DNA of 64,000 bases from Armatimonadetes bacterium 55-13 (lineage in GTDB: Bacteria; Armatimonadota; Fimbriimonadia; Fimbriimonadales; Fimbriimonadaceae). The notes beneath the pieces are model-generated. The model was not told where the DNA came from, searched no databases, and worked only from the letters and a program-made list of their open reading frames with translations. The stretch's first letter is position 1, and each line of letters begins with the position of its first letter. Below, piece after piece: positions 41,584 through 50,178 of the stretch. The translations under genes were made by a program, and so were the position numbers. Location of the stretch: assembly GCA_001898035.1 (NCBI GenBank), contig MKRX01000026.1, positions 132,056 through 196,055 of the forward strand, given 5' to 3'.

Positions 41584-42081
41584 ATGAGCTTGGCTATCGA
41601 TTGGATCTTTACACGGCGAGGGGTGGACCCCATGGATTTCTTGGACGATGTGTTCCGCTACAGCTATGCCCGACTGGGCCAGCGTGAAGAAGCGGAAGAT
41701 GTCGCGATCGAAGTCGTCCAAGCCCTCCCTAATCCCTGCAAGCGGCGAGACCTTCGGGTCTACATGCTGGGCATGGCTCGCCGCAAGATTGCCGATCGAT
41801 TCCGCCGCGCTCGCCCTACCCTAGAGGTTAGAGAAGCGGACGCCACCTTTCGTTTTGACCGGGAGATCGATGAGGCAACTGTGGTCGCTCAGACCTTGAA
41901 CACCCTCTCCGCCGATCACCGCGAAGTCCTCACCCTGAAGTACGTGATTGGCCTTTCCAGTCAGGAGATCGGAACGCTCTTGGGCAAACGCCCGGACGCC
42001 ATCGATAGCCTGCTGCAACGGGCACGCGACGCCTTCTCCCACTCTTGGCAAGGTCTCACAAGCGACGAGGTAATCCGATGA
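41584..42081 (+). CDS. ECF-family RNA polymerase sigma factor
   Basis: A 165-residue sigma-70 family factor with only regions 2 and 4. Region 2 covers about 15-70 (LDDVFRYSYARLGQREEAEDVAIEVVQAL). Region 4 covers about 105-155 with its helix-turn-helix (LSADHREVLTLKYVIGLSSQEIGTLLGK). ATG 41584 is chosen because GAGGAG lies before it; an upstream in-frame start has no support. Its TGA overlaps the next gene's ATG (ATGA), so it is coupled to its probable anti-sigma. It likely controls envelope genes; no target promoter was identified. Confidence 0.9.
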   Translation: MSLAIDWIFTRRGVDPMDFLDDVFRYSYARLGQREEAEDVAIEVVQALPNPCKRRDLRVYMLGMARRKIADRFRRARPTLEVREADATFRFDREIDEATVVAQTLNTLSADHREVLTLKYVIGLSSQEIGTLLGKRPDAIDSLLQRARDAFSHSWQGLTSDEVIR

Positions 42082-43535
42082 AAGAAGATCGAATTGAACA
42101 GCTAATGCAGAGCTATGGTGAGTCGCTCGGCGCAAGCACTAAGCGAACGGTGACTAAACCCACTCCCCGACGGAGCAAAGTTCTCATTCCGGTAGCCGCG
42201 GGCGCCTTGGTTGCGATGACGGCCTTCGCAATGTGGCCGCGAGACGCCGTGGCAGCCGCCGTCAGGCGGATGGGACTTGCCATCCAAAACGCGCGGACGA
42301 TGGAAAGGACCAGCGCGATGAAGGTGGGATCAGGGAAATGGCGAGTCTTTGGACACTCCTACTATCAAGCAGGAATGTGGCGACACATTAACCGTCAAGG
42401 GACCGGCTTGGAAGTCGTTATCGTTGTCCGGGACGGCCAAGCCATGACCGACTATCGCCACTTAAACCACGCCACCCTTGAAAAATTGGACCCCCAGTAT
42501 TTTGACTTGGTCAAAGGCGAAAGCGTCTCTGCTCTTGATCTGGCCAAAGAATCTACCGACATGGGACAAGTCGGCATCAAGCGCACGATGACCGTGGAGC
42601 CTCATGCTCCCGTGAATGGACGGGCCACCTATTCAGTGAAATTCGTCCGGCCAGAGGACAGCTACCAGGCGGAGATCGTGGTCGATAAACAAACCGACCT
42701 GCCCCTTTACAGCACCTCGGAGGTGACGTACTCAAGAGGAGATCATGCGTTCTATCGAGAAGACTATTTGTTCAACCAACGCCTTCCCAGTTCCCTCTTC
42801 CAGTTCAATTCGCCGAAGCCAATCGTCAATCTGTACCAAGCCCAAGAACAGCTCACAAAGGAATGGGCTCGTCCCTTGGCCGCATTGAAAGGAATTGAAT
42901 TCAGAGATGCCCAGATCACGAAAGACGGCACGATTTGGATTGCCACTACCATGGCCAAAGGCGCCGAACCCCGGGCCTTTCCGTCGACTATCGCAGGGGG
43001 AGACTACGTGCGCCTTCTCGATATCGTCCCCTCGGCCATTTTGGGAAAGACGGAGCGGTATTCGTTTCACGGGCAAGACGTCGTGATTTTTGGCTTTGCC
43101 CCGCTCAATCCCGATCAGCCCAAACCTAAGTCGGTGACCCTTGAATTTGACCAGCGATCGCTCCAGTTGCCTGGGTTTTCCAAGAACACAGCGCAAACCG
43201 CACCAACCGACGACACGCAGACCCTGGAGCTCATGGAGTCGAAAGAAGAAGATCGGCCCGCATACTTCACCGCTTTGGATTTGGATCACTTCGGATTTCA
43301 ACTCCCGGTTATCGTGTGGAACACCCGAGCGACAGCCCTAAGAGAACGGGGCAGACTTCTGGAGGCGGCAAAAGCCTACGAGCAATCCGCCGTTGCATAC
43401 AGACAGTTCATTAAATATGTGGGCTATCAACCACTGAAAAAAGCCGCTGAATGCTACCGAGAATTGGGAATGAGCCGAGACGCTGAGCGCGCTACCGCGG
43501 AAGCCAAAGAGTTGGAAGGGAGTAGAGAACGTTAA
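42078..43535 (+). CDS. Probable anti-sigma factor with a large extracytoplasmic domain
   Basis: A 485-residue single-pass protein translated from an ATGA overlap with the sigma gene. A short cytoplasmic N-terminus (MKEDRIEQLMQSYGESL) and a basic stretch lead to one membrane helix at about 40-58 (VLIPVAAGALVAMTAFAM). An exterior domain with LolA-like strand blocks follows at about 85-260 (MWRHINRQGTGLEVVIVVRDGQAMTDYRHL). A second beta domain follows, and a C-terminal TPR-like helical pair (LLEAAKAYEQSAVAYRQF). No zinc-binding anti-sigma HxxxCxxC is present, so binding to the sigma would be by the short N-terminus; this is an inference. Confidence 0.65.
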   Translation: MKEDRIEQLMQSYGESLGASTKRTVTKPTPRRSKVLIPVAAGALVAMTAFAMWPRDAVAAAVRRMGLAIQNARTMERTSAMKVGSGKWRVFGHSYYQAGMWRHINRQGTGLEVVIVVRDGQAMTDYRHLNHATLEKLDPQYFDLVKGESVSALDLAKESTDMGQVGIKRTMTVEPHAPVNGRATYSVKFVRPEDSYQAEIVVDKQTDLPLYSTSEVTYSRGDHAFYREDYLFNQRLPSSLFQFNSPKPIVNLYQAQEQLTKEWARPLAALKGIEFRDAQITKDGTIWIATTMAKGAEPRAFPSTIAGGDYVRLLDIVPSAILGKTERYSFHGQDVVIFGFAPLNPDQPKPKSVTLEFDQRSLQLPGFSKNTAQTAPTDDTQTLELMESKEEDRPAYFTALDLDHFGFQLPVIVWNTRATALRERGRLLEAAKAYEQSAVAYRQFIKYVGYQPLKKAAECYRELGMSRDAERATAEAKELEGSRER

Positions 43536-43909
43536 GTTAAGTTGACTATTTCTTCGGGGGCATCGTCATCTTCGATGCCTCCATGCCGTACATACATTCG
43601 ACATCCCGAAGGAAGATTTTGCTGACGGCAAACTAGTTTCACGCGCTCTGCCAAGACCGCGCTATCCCTTCCGTACAGCCACATCGTATACTCCCCGTCG
43701 CCAATTTCTGCACCATCGAGATCGCCGACACCTTCTTCCAGGACCGTCTTTTCCAAAAGGTTTTCGAGGTCATCCCATCGCTGACGTTCCTCGTCCGTTC
43801 CAATTTGCCCGTCGGACAACGGAATGTGGAGTCGCACTAATTGATCGTCGGGGCCGCTGACTTCAGGTGTTTTCTCCTTCTTGCCGAACAGCTTTCGAAA
43901 TAATCTCAT
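43532..43909 (-). CDS. Small soluble protein, family unknown
   Basis: A 125-residue acidic protein with a basic N-terminus (RLFRKLFGKKEK). The core has an alternating strand-helix pattern (QRWDDLENLLEKTVLEEGVGDLDGAEIGDGEYTMWLYGRDSAVLAERV) as in small uncharacterised proteins found widely in bacteria. The two Cys (LVCRQQNL, SGCRMYV) are not spaced as a known metal site. Its 3' end overlaps the anti-sigma gene by four bases. No function assigned. Confidence 0.65.
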   Translation of the reverse strand: MRLFRKLFGKKEKTPEVSGPDDQLVRLHIPLSDGQIGTDEERQRWDDLENLLEKTVLEEGVGDLDGAEIGDGEYTMWLYGRDSAVLAERVKLVCRQQNLPSGCRMYVRHGGIEDDDAPEEIVNLT

Positions 43910-43936
43910 CGCACCCGCTGCCCCTTCGGAGGGGGG

Positions 43937-45286
43937 CTAGGTTCTGCATCCTTTGACGACAAAAGTGGTCACCGAGTCGGCTTCCACCTCCGCTTGCAGA
44001 GTTTTCCCTTCAATCTTTATCCTTGGCATCTCCGCCAAATTCTTCCCTGGCGCGGTGACATAGACCTGCGCATCTTTGCCTACCGATTTGAATTTGGAAA
44101 GATCAAAGGTGGTCTTTCCGCCTTCTCCTTTGCGGGTGACCACCAGGATGAGATCGTTCCCTTTCATCGCCGCCAACGTATGGTCATCACCAACTTCGAT
44201 GAACCGAGCCCCTGGCCGAATGAATCGACTGTAGTTGGCCATGACGTACAGCTTAGGATGGGTCACCGCGGTATGCCCTCCTCCATTCAAATCCATATCC
44301 CAAAATCCCCAGTTGGAGCCGGTCTGATCGACCACCTGCCAGTAACACCACGCGGAGGGGCGCATCTGCTTCAGATCTTTTAGGATTTGGAGCGACATCG
44401 TAAGGCCCGAGGGATCACGGTCGCCGTATTCGGACATCCAGAAAGGCTTGCCGAACATGTCCATCCGCTCCTGAAGTTCCCTTCGCTTACTGCCGCCGTA
44501 GGTGTGGGTATTGAAACGCGCCAGCTTTGCCTTGGCTTCGGGCCACATCTTGTCGTAAGCGGTGACCGATTGATCGATGAGCGATTCTTCCGCCCCCGAA
44601 AGCTTGGTCGGCGACTTCACTTTCTCAAGCTCTCGCGCTGTGGCCAAAAGAAGCTTGGATTGCTCGTCTCCAGGAGAAACGTGGCAGCCTTCCTGACGAC
44701 CTCCTTCCTTCCACCAATCCGCGCCGGGTTCATTGAGCGGGGTGAGGGTCTCAAAGGTGATGCCCCAGTTGTCCTTGAAGTGTTTGACCACCGTCACCAA
44801 ATAATCGGCAAACGCATCCATCTTGGCGGGGTCGAGGTTGCTTCCCCCATCCTTCGCACCAGAAGCGCAGCCGTTGAGGGTCATGAAGTAGGGAGGGGAG
44901 TTTGAGAACGCCTCGAACCGATTTACACCCAGCTTCTTTGCCCGTTGCAACACCCACCGTTGATTGGCGTCTGCCGTCCAATCGTAAGAGCCGTCGGGTT
45001 TAAGGTAGCCCGGCACGAGGGCACGCGGCTGCATGTGCTTGTGCTCCGGGTTCTCGGTCCCGCCGATGTTGTACCGAACGATATTGAATCCCAGGTACTT
45101 GAAGGTCTTCTGCATCACCTCTTCGCGCACGGCGTCCGGATAGCCACCGATCACGTGCGCCCACCAACAAAGTGAAGTACCCCACCCATCCCACTTCTGA
45201 TACTGAAGGGTAGGATCGACCGAAATCGAAGCTTGCGAAGAAGGAATCGTTACGGCCAACGCCAACGAAAGAAGACTCAATGGCAT
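43937..45286 (-). CDS. Exported GH30-family glycoside hydrolase
   Basis: A 449-residue secreted glycosidase. A signal peptide (LSLLSLALAVTIPSSQAS) precedes the TIM-barrel opening QKWDGWGTSLCWWAHVIGG. The acid/base is Glu186 in TPLNEPGADWW, and the nucleophile Glu286 in FWMSEYGDRD. The C-terminal about 80 residues are the linked beta sandwich that covers the barrel in GH30. The sequence around the first strand fits endo-beta-1,6-galactanase-type GH30 enzymes more than xylanases, but the substrate is not certain. It may act with the nearby GH16 on external polysaccharides. Confidence 0.85.
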   Translation of the reverse strand: MPLSLLSLALAVTIPSSQASISVDPTLQYQKWDGWGTSLCWWAHVIGGYPDAVREEVMQKTFKYLGFNIVRYNIGGTENPEHKHMQPRALVPGYLKPDGSYDWTADANQRWVLQRAKKLGVNRFEAFSNSPPYFMTLNGCASGAKDGGSNLDPAKMDAFADYLVTVVKHFKDNWGITFETLTPLNEPGADWWKEGGRQEGCHVSPGDEQSKLLLATARELEKVKSPTKLSGAEESLIDQSVTAYDKMWPEAKAKLARFNTHTYGGSKRRELQERMDMFGKPFWMSEYGDRDPSGLTMSLQILKDLKQMRPSAWCYWQVVDQTGSNWGFWDMDLNGGGHTAVTHPKLYVMANYSRFIRPGARFIEVGDDHTLAAMKGNDLILVVTRKGEGGKTTFDLSKFKSVGKDAQVYVTAPGKNLAEMPRIKIEGKTLQAEVEADSVTTFVVKGCRT

Positions 45287-45375
45287 TCTCTATCTTGGCA
45301 CGTCTCCCGAAAATCATTCAACGTTAAACGAAATTCGCACTTTGCCCAGAACGCGCCTTGCCGTACCATATTCCC

Positions 45376-46422
45376 ATGCGACGCCTCGCCTTTCTTGCCG
45401 TTCTGGGTCTCTCCGTTCTCGCTTCCGCCAATGAAAAAGGCGAGGCCCTATTGAAACAGATCGATGCGGTAAAGATGCCAACCTGGGTTCAGGACAAGGA
45501 AAACGACAAGACCTTTATGGACAAATACATGAAGGAAATCGCCGTCGCGCGAAAGCAAAAGAACGATCTGATTCTGAATCTCTACAAAGAAGATCCATCC
45601 AACCCCAGAACCCTGCCCCTTATGCGCGAACGCTGGATTTCCTTCGAGGCAGGCAATATCGGCGACGGCAAAGCATACGCGCAACGGGTCTCTGCCGATA
45701 TTGACAAAGTCCTGGCCGACAAACCTACGCCCGCCATTCAAGAACTGGGCGAGTCGATGAAGATTATGGTCCAGATCGACAACCAATGGAATTGGAATGG
45801 GGCGCTCTCCGCCATCGAAGGTTTCATCAAGAAATATCCGAAGAGCGCAGAAGGCCCCGGCCTCCTCTTATCAGCTTCCTACAGCGCTCCGGCCGAAAGT
45901 CGCCGTCCCTACTATCAAAAGCTTGTCGAAGCTTTCCCGGACAGCAAGTACGCAGCCATGGCCAAGGGAGCACTCCGGCAATACGACGCGATTGGGAAAC
46001 CCTTTGAACTGAAGTTCAAGGACGCCATCTCGGGCAAGCCCTTCGACATGGCCGACCAGAAAGGCAAGGTCGTAGTTGTAGACTTCTGGGCCACCTGGTG
46101 CGGCCCCTGCGTCGCCAAAATGCCTGAAGTCAAAAAGGTCCTTCAGACGTACGGACCAAAGGGACTTGAAGTCGTGGGCGTAAGCTTGGATCAACCAGAA
46201 AAGGAAGGCGGCTTAAAGAAGCTCAAAGAATTCGTGGCTAAGAACCAATACCCTTGGCCCCAGTACTACCAAGGCAATGGCTGGGATAGCGAATTCTCTT
46301 CTAGCTGGGGCATCATGTCCATCCCCAACGTCTTCGTTATCGACCGCAAAGGCAACCTGCGCGAGATCGGGGTAAGTGACCTGGAAGCTACGGTTAAGAA
46401 GCTCTTGGCCGAACAGCCATAG
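45376..46422 (+). CDS. Exported TlpA-like thioredoxin with helical N-terminal domain
   Basis: A 348-residue protein: signal peptide (RRLAFLAVLGLSVLASA), a helical N-terminal domain of about 190 residues, then a redoxin domain with the active site WCGPC (Cys242, Cys245) in VVVVDFWATWCGPCVAKMPE and the cis-Pro in MSIPNVFVIDRKG. This is the TlpA/ResA layout used in periplasmic disulfide reduction, for example in cytochrome maturation. ATG 45376 gives a proper signal peptide; an earlier TTG would add six residues. No ccm genes are adjacent. Confidence 0.92.
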   Translation: MRRLAFLAVLGLSVLASANEKGEALLKQIDAVKMPTWVQDKENDKTFMDKYMKEIAVARKQKNDLILNLYKEDPSNPRTLPLMRERWISFEAGNIGDGKAYAQRVSADIDKVLADKPTPAIQELGESMKIMVQIDNQWNWNGALSAIEGFIKKYPKSAEGPGLLLSASYSAPAESRRPYYQKLVEAFPDSKYAAMAKGALRQYDAIGKPFELKFKDAISGKPFDMADQKGKVVVVDFWATWCGPCVAKMPEVKKVLQTYGPKGLEVVGVSLDQPEKEGGLKKLKEFVAKNQYPWPQYYQGNGWDSEFSSSWGIMSIPNVFVIDRKGNLREIGVSDLEATVKKLLAEQP

Positions 46423-46425
46423 GAG

Positions 46426-47235
46426 CTACTCGGCCTTCTGATAGACCCGAACGTAGTCGATCTCATACTGGGTTGGAAAGTTGACCTTGGACGGATCGCC
46501 GCCGCTGGAACCGATGGCAAGATTCAGCAAGATGTAGTGCGGTTGGCGAAACGGATTCTTGCCGTCTGGGTTTACCGTTTGGGTCACGTCGGTTTCGTTA
46601 TACAGTTCGTCATCCAGATACAACTTGATCGAATTCTCGTCCCAATCCATCCGCCAAGTGTGATAAGACTTGTCCCAGTCCTTATCCTTTGCCAAGAATT
46701 TGGAATAAGGAGTGCGGACCGTCTTCCATACCCCTCCCCCGGTTCCGTAGGCTGTGTTCGCCAGAATATGGTCGGCGTAATACTCAAGGATATCGATCTC
46801 GCCATTGCTGGGCCAAGGACCATCCACGCCAAGGGTCCAGATAGCGGGCCAAAGACCCTTCTCCGCCTGGATCTTGGCTCGAATCTCAAAGCGACCATAC
46901 TTCCAAGCATGCTTTCCTCGGGTTTTGACGCACGCCGAAGTGTATTCAGCGAACTCGCGGTTTAACTTCCAATTATCGCTCTTGGGATCGTAGTTTGGGT
47001 TCTTCACCCTCTCTTTTCGACCTTCGATTATGAGCTTGCCATTCTCAATCCGGGCGTTATCCGACTGGTACCACTGCAATTCTTTATTGCGGACAAATCC
47101 TTCCTCGTAAATCCAATCGTCGGGATTGGGTTTGCTTCCCTTGTCGAACTCGTCAGACCAAGCCAGCTTATATCCGGCAAGGCTCGGAGCCTGAGGTGAG
47201 GGCGCAAATAGAGCGGGAAGGATAAGACCCAGCAT
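46426..47235 (-). CDS. Exported GH16-family beta-glucanase
   Basis: A 269-residue secreted endo-glucanase. A signal peptide (LGLILPALFAP) precedes the GH16 jelly-roll. The catalytic line is GEIDILEYY with nucleophile Glu146, assisting Asp148 and acid/base Glu151 in the beta-bulge spacing ExDxxE, which fits laminarinase-type enzymes. WSDEFDKGSKPNPDDWIYEEG and GRFEIRAKIQAEKGLWPAIW are standard family blocks. It probably cuts beta-1,3 or mixed-linkage glucans. Convergent to the TlpA-like gene with three bases between stops. Confidence 0.93.
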   Translation of the reverse strand: MLGLILPALFAPSPQAPSLAGYKLAWSDEFDKGSKPNPDDWIYEEGFVRNKELQWYQSDNARIENGKLIIEGRKERVKNPNYDPKSDNWKLNREFAEYTSACVKTRGKHAWKYGRFEIRAKIQAEKGLWPAIWTLGVDGPWPSNGEIDILEYYADHILANTAYGTGGGVWKTVRTPYSKFLAKDKDWDKSYHTWRMDWDENSIKLYLDDELYNETDVTQTVNPDGKNPFRQPHYILLNLAIGSSGGDPSKVNFPTQYEIDYVRVYQKAE

Positions 47236-47364
47236 CTTCTCAAGTTACCGACTTGGGCTTAAATCCTGCCAAAACCTCGCTCCTAAAAGATCATGATTTT
47301 TTGTTAAATAGTTACATTTAGCTACTCGGGATACGTATCATCTGCATGGATTTGGAGAATTCAA

Positions 47365-47850
47365 ATGTCTAGTGCACCCACCACACCCAGCCCCGCGGAA
47401 CAATCCGCCGGGATGCTTCAGCGACTATCCGAGCTTTTTGCAACCGATATCGAAAACATGCCGCATGAGATGTTGGCCGCCCACCCGGGAGGAAAAGCGC
47501 GCTGCGGTTACGACCTGATCATGGAAGTTGCCACGATAAACCGCATGGTTGCCGCCAAGTGCAGTGACCCCGGTTTGGAGATTCCCACGCCCCAGGGCTG
47601 GACGACTGCACCCGATAGCTACAAGAACAAAGAAGCCGCCCTCGCCGACTTCAAATCGTCGGTCAGCGATGTTTGCGCGGCCCTTGCCGAGCTTTCCCCC
47701 GACAAATACGACACCGTCGTGATGACTCCCCTGGGAGAAATGCCCCTTATTCGCTTTGGCCAAATCCTTCCTGTCCACACCATGTATCACTCAGGACAGC
47801 TCAACTACATCCAAACTCTCCACGGAGACGACGCTTTTCACTGGGCATAA
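47365..47850 (+). CDS. DinB-superfamily protein, paralogous type
   Basis: A 161-residue four-helix DinB-like protein. The last helix carries HTMYHSGQLNYIQTLHGD with the two closely spaced His of the metal site; the first His expected near the first helices is not evident (GKARCGYDLIMEV replaces it), so the site may be incomplete. GGAGA precedes ATG 47365. Distinct from the DinB-family gene at 20.2 kb. It lies 11 bases before a dehydrogenase gene and may be co-transcribed. Confidence 0.8.
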   Translation: MSSAPTTPSPAEQSAGMLQRLSELFATDIENMPHEMLAAHPGGKARCGYDLIMEVATINRMVAAKCSDPGLEIPTPQGWTTAPDSYKNKEAALADFKSSVSDVCAALAELSPDKYDTVVMTPLGEMPLIRFGQILPVHTMYHSGQLNYIQTLHGDDAFHWA

Positions 47851-47861
47851 TCCGACTACGG

Positions 47862-48779
47862 ATGGCCCATGTTCACTTTGAATCGGAATTAGAAGCCGCG
47901 CGGATCGAACAGGTCCGCGCGGCTTTGGCGTCTTTAGCGCCCGTGACGGTCGGGCCAAATCCTCCTGTCGAGACGACAGTGCTGGTCAGCGGACGCCCTC
48001 CCGACGGCGTTCTAGACCGGCAACCGCTCAAAGCCGTAATCGTCCCCTGGGCAGGCATTCCTCCCCAGCTGCTTCAAGATATCCGCGAACGACCGCACCT
48101 CAAACTGTACAACTTGCACCATAACAACCTGGCTACCGCCGAAATGGCAATTGCCCTGCTGCTGGATTGTGCTCGTCAAACCACACTATCCGACCGAGAG
48201 TTGCGAAAAGGGATCTGGCGGGGGCGCCAAGGGCAGGGCCATGGGTACCTTCTGGCGGGCAAGACCGCAATGGTTTATGGCTACGGCGCCATCGGCAAAC
48301 AAATCGGTCGCGTGCTGGAAGCTCTCGGGATGAAAGTTATCGGAGTCCGTCGAGATCCCTCAGGAGATTGGAAAAAGCATCTCTCGGAGTGCGAAGTCTT
48401 GATCGTGGCCGCTCCGCTCACCGAGGAAACGAAAGGAGCCATTGGCCACGCTGAACTATCTGCCCTCAAGGAACCAAGACTCGTCGTTAACATCGCTCGC
48501 GGGCCCATTATCGACGAGCAGGCCCTCTTTGAGGCATGTGAAAAGGGAGCGATCGTGGGCGCGGGCATCGACGTGTGGTATCGCTATCCAAAAGACGAAA
48601 CGCCTACGTTCCCCTCTCAATTTGCCTTCCAAGACTTGGATAACGTGGTGATGAGCCCTCACTGCGGCGGGTCGGGAGACACCACCGAAGACCTCCGCAC
48701 CCGCGATCTGATCGAGCTGATCGCCGCGATCCTCTCTCACCAAAACCCGGCGTCTGTTAACCTAGAAACCGGCTATTAG
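47862..48779 (+). CDS. D-isomer-specific 2-hydroxyacid dehydrogenase
   Basis: A 305-residue NAD-dependent dehydrogenase. The nucleotide-binding glycines are in VYGYGAIGKQIGR. The catalytic Arg is in VVNIARGPIIDE, the Glu follows in the same helix region, and the His is in MSPHCGG, so the active site is complete. The N-terminal domain is shorter than in SerA and no ACT domain is present. Substrate not readable. ATG 47862 is chosen as the first start after the preceding stop; a longer frame would overlap the DinB-like gene. Confidence 0.88.
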   Translation: MAHVHFESELEAARIEQVRAALASLAPVTVGPNPPVETTVLVSGRPPDGVLDRQPLKAVIVPWAGIPPQLLQDIRERPHLKLYNLHHNNLATAEMAIALLLDCARQTTLSDRELRKGIWRGRQGQGHGYLLAGKTAMVYGYGAIGKQIGRVLEALGMKVIGVRRDPSGDWKKHLSECEVLIVAAPLTEETKGAIGHAELSALKEPRLVVNIARGPIIDEQALFEACEKGAIVGAGIDVWYRYPKDETPTFPSQFAFQDLDNVVMSPHCGGSGDTTEDLRTRDLIELIAAILSHQNPASVNLETGY

Positions 48780-48782
48780 ATG

Positions 48783-48804
48783 TAACATGTCGGCTGACAA
48801 GTTA
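48783..48804 (+). promoter_or_regulatory. Candidate operator before the FMN reductase gene
   Basis: TAACATGTC and GACAAGTTA flank GGCT as an inverted repeat matching at eight of nine positions, placed four bases after the dehydrogenase stop and ten bases before ATG 48815. It overlaps or abuts the ribosome binding site AGAGGAG, so a repressor bound here could block transcription into the reductase gene. The regulator is not in the window as far as I can see. Confidence 0.4.
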
Positions 48805-48814
48805 AGAGGAGAAT

Positions 48815-49366
48815 ATGAGCACAAAAAACATCGCCGTCATCGTTGGCAGTCTTCGAAAAGAGTCCTTCAATCGCAAAATGGCGGTAGCCCTTTCGCGTAT
48901 CGCCCCTGAAGATATGAAGCTTGAAATTGTGGAGATCGGCCAACTTCCCTACTTTAACCAAGACTTCGAAGAAAGTCCCTTGCCCGAGTGGGTGGCCTTC
49001 CGGGACAAAATTAAGGCCGCTGACGCCGTACTGTTTATCACTCCAGAATACAACCGCTCCGTCCCCGGCGTCCTCAAGAATGCCATCGATGTCGCCTCCC
49101 GCCCCTATGGCGCAAGCTCCTGGGACGGTAAGCCCGCAGCCGTCATCAGCGTTTCACCCGGCGCCATCGGAGGCTTCGGTGCAAACCACCACCTGCGCCA
49201 GTCGCTCGTCTTCCTCAACATGCCCACCATGGCTCAGCCCGAAGCTTACGTTGGCGGAGCCGCTCAGCTCTTCGACGAAGAAGGCAACATACAAGTCGCG
49301 GGCACCAAAGAATTCATGATTAAGTTTCTTGAGTCCTTCGAAGCTTGGATCGGCTCTCACCTATAG
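48815..49366 (+). CDS. NADPH-dependent FMN reductase (azoreductase/quinone reductase type)
   Basis: A 183-residue flavodoxin-fold protein. The FMN phosphate loop is GSLRKESFNRK, and TPEYNRSVPGVLKNAIDVASRP is the family signature. Such enzymes reduce quinones, azo dyes, chromate or free flavin using NAD(P)H, often against electrophile stress. AGAGGAG precedes ATG 48815. A palindromic candidate operator lies just upstream and a perfect hairpin follows the stop. Confidence 0.93.
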   Translation: MSTKNIAVIVGSLRKESFNRKMAVALSRIAPEDMKLEIVEIGQLPYFNQDFEESPLPEWVAFRDKIKAADAVLFITPEYNRSVPGVLKNAIDVASRPYGASSWDGKPAAVISVSPGAIGGFGANHHLRQSLVFLNMPTMAQPEAYVGGAAQLFDEEGNIQVAGTKEFMIKFLESFEAWIGSHL

Positions 49367-49372
49367 ACGGCA

Positions 49373-49410
49373 TCGAACCGAATCAGGTCCTAATAGCTGA
49401 TTCGGTTCGA
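49373..49410. terminator. Perfect hairpin overlapping the 3' end of the HNH gene
   Basis: TCGAACCGAATCAG and CTGATTCGGTTCGA form a perfect 14-pair stem with a ten-base loop. It starts six bases after the FMN reductase stop and includes the last codons and stop of the convergent HNH gene. No T tract is present on either side, so bidirectional termination is likely but not certain. Confidence 0.55.
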
Positions 49411-50082
49411 CTTACTCAGGTTGTGGCTCTGACATAACAACTGAATATTCTCAGGATTGGTACTTGAGCCGCCTAGCGAAAACGGCAAAATGTGGTCGAA
49501 GTGTAGGTTTTCAGTACTTCCACATCGCACGCATTTGCCCCCGTCTCGCTTATACACCTTGAGTTTGACTTGGGTAGGGATCAAACGACCAGGAGAGGTT
49601 GATTGGCCCCGCGCTTCATTCTCTGTGTTAAGAGAGTCATCGGTAAGTCTCAATTCAAAGACACATACTTTCCGAATTCTATCGAATTCCATTTTGGCGT
49701 CGCGCAATTCGAAGACACCGTTAAACGACCAGATGCCAGGCTGGATCTTTTCATAAACTCGCACCAACTCTCTAGCTCCCTGTCGAACTGCTTCAGCCGC
49801 CTGAAAGAACTTTCCATTCTGGGTGAGAGTCCCCTTTGGGGTCATGAGGGGTTGATCTTCTCTTGCCTTGTTTGGAACCCCATACGCATCGTGCCCGATA
49901 TAGTAGAGGGTTTGCCCGTCATTACTTAGTCTATCGGGATAGGGAGCATTGGGCCTTTGCGACATAAGGAGAATAGAGTGCTCCCTGACCGTCCTAAAAT
50001 ACATTCCTTGCTGGAGCATTTTCCCCTCGATTCCGCACATTTCGGAGTGGCTGATTACGTCCCCAGCTAACAGTCCTTTCAC
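49390..50082 (-). CDS. HNH nuclease with an N-terminal SRA-like domain
   Basis: A 230-residue predicted endonuclease starting at GTG 50082. The C-terminal HNH module has paired Cys zinc knuckles (CVRCG, LLCQSHNLSKSN) and the catalytic strand HFDHILPFSLGG. The N-terminal about 140 residues (GDVISHSEMCGIEGKML, ILLMSQRPNAPYPDRL, TLYYIGHD, GIWSFNGVFEL) look like the SRA/YDG-type DNA-reading domain of restriction nucleases that act on modified DNA. Base composition is more AT-rich than the neighbours, which suggests acquisition. No methyltransferase partner is adjacent. Confidence 0.75.
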   Translation of the reverse strand: MKGLLAGDVISHSEMCGIEGKMLQQGMYFRTVREHSILLMSQRPNAPYPDRLSNDGQTLYYIGHDAYGVPNKAREDQPLMTPKGTLTQNGKFFQAAEAVRQGARELVRVYEKIQPGIWSFNGVFELRDAKMEFDRIRKVCVFELRLTDDSLNTENEARGQSTSPGRLIPTQVKLKVYKRDGGKCVRCGSTENLHFDHILPFSLGGSSTNPENIQLLCQSHNLSKSNRISY

Positions 50083-50127
50083 ATCTCAAATACTACCAAT
50101 TTGTCATGTGAACAAAAACAGAGAAAT

Positions 50128-50149
50128 ATTGTCAAGATTTCTTGGCAAT
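50128..50149 (+). promoter_or_regulatory. Inverted repeat upstream of the BlaI-like gene
   Basis: ATTGTCAAG and CTTGGCAAT match in eight of nine positions around ATTT. Part of it recurs as the direct repeat TCAAGATTT (50132-50140, 50149-50157). It overlaps the proposed -35 of the next promoter, so it may be a second regulatory site in the 127-base gap between the divergent HNH and BlaI-like genes. Confidence 0.35.
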
Positions 50150-50170
50150 CAAGATTTACTGCTGTAGACT
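50142..50170 (+). promoter_or_regulatory. Probable promoter of the BlaI/BlaR1-like operon
   Basis: TTGGCA (50142-50147) and TAGACT (50165-50170) are 17 bases apart, the standard spacing for the housekeeping sigma factor. Transcription would begin near 50177, just where the tandem operator starts. It lies in an AT-rich gap. Confidence 0.5.
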
Positions 50171-50178
50171 ATCTATCG

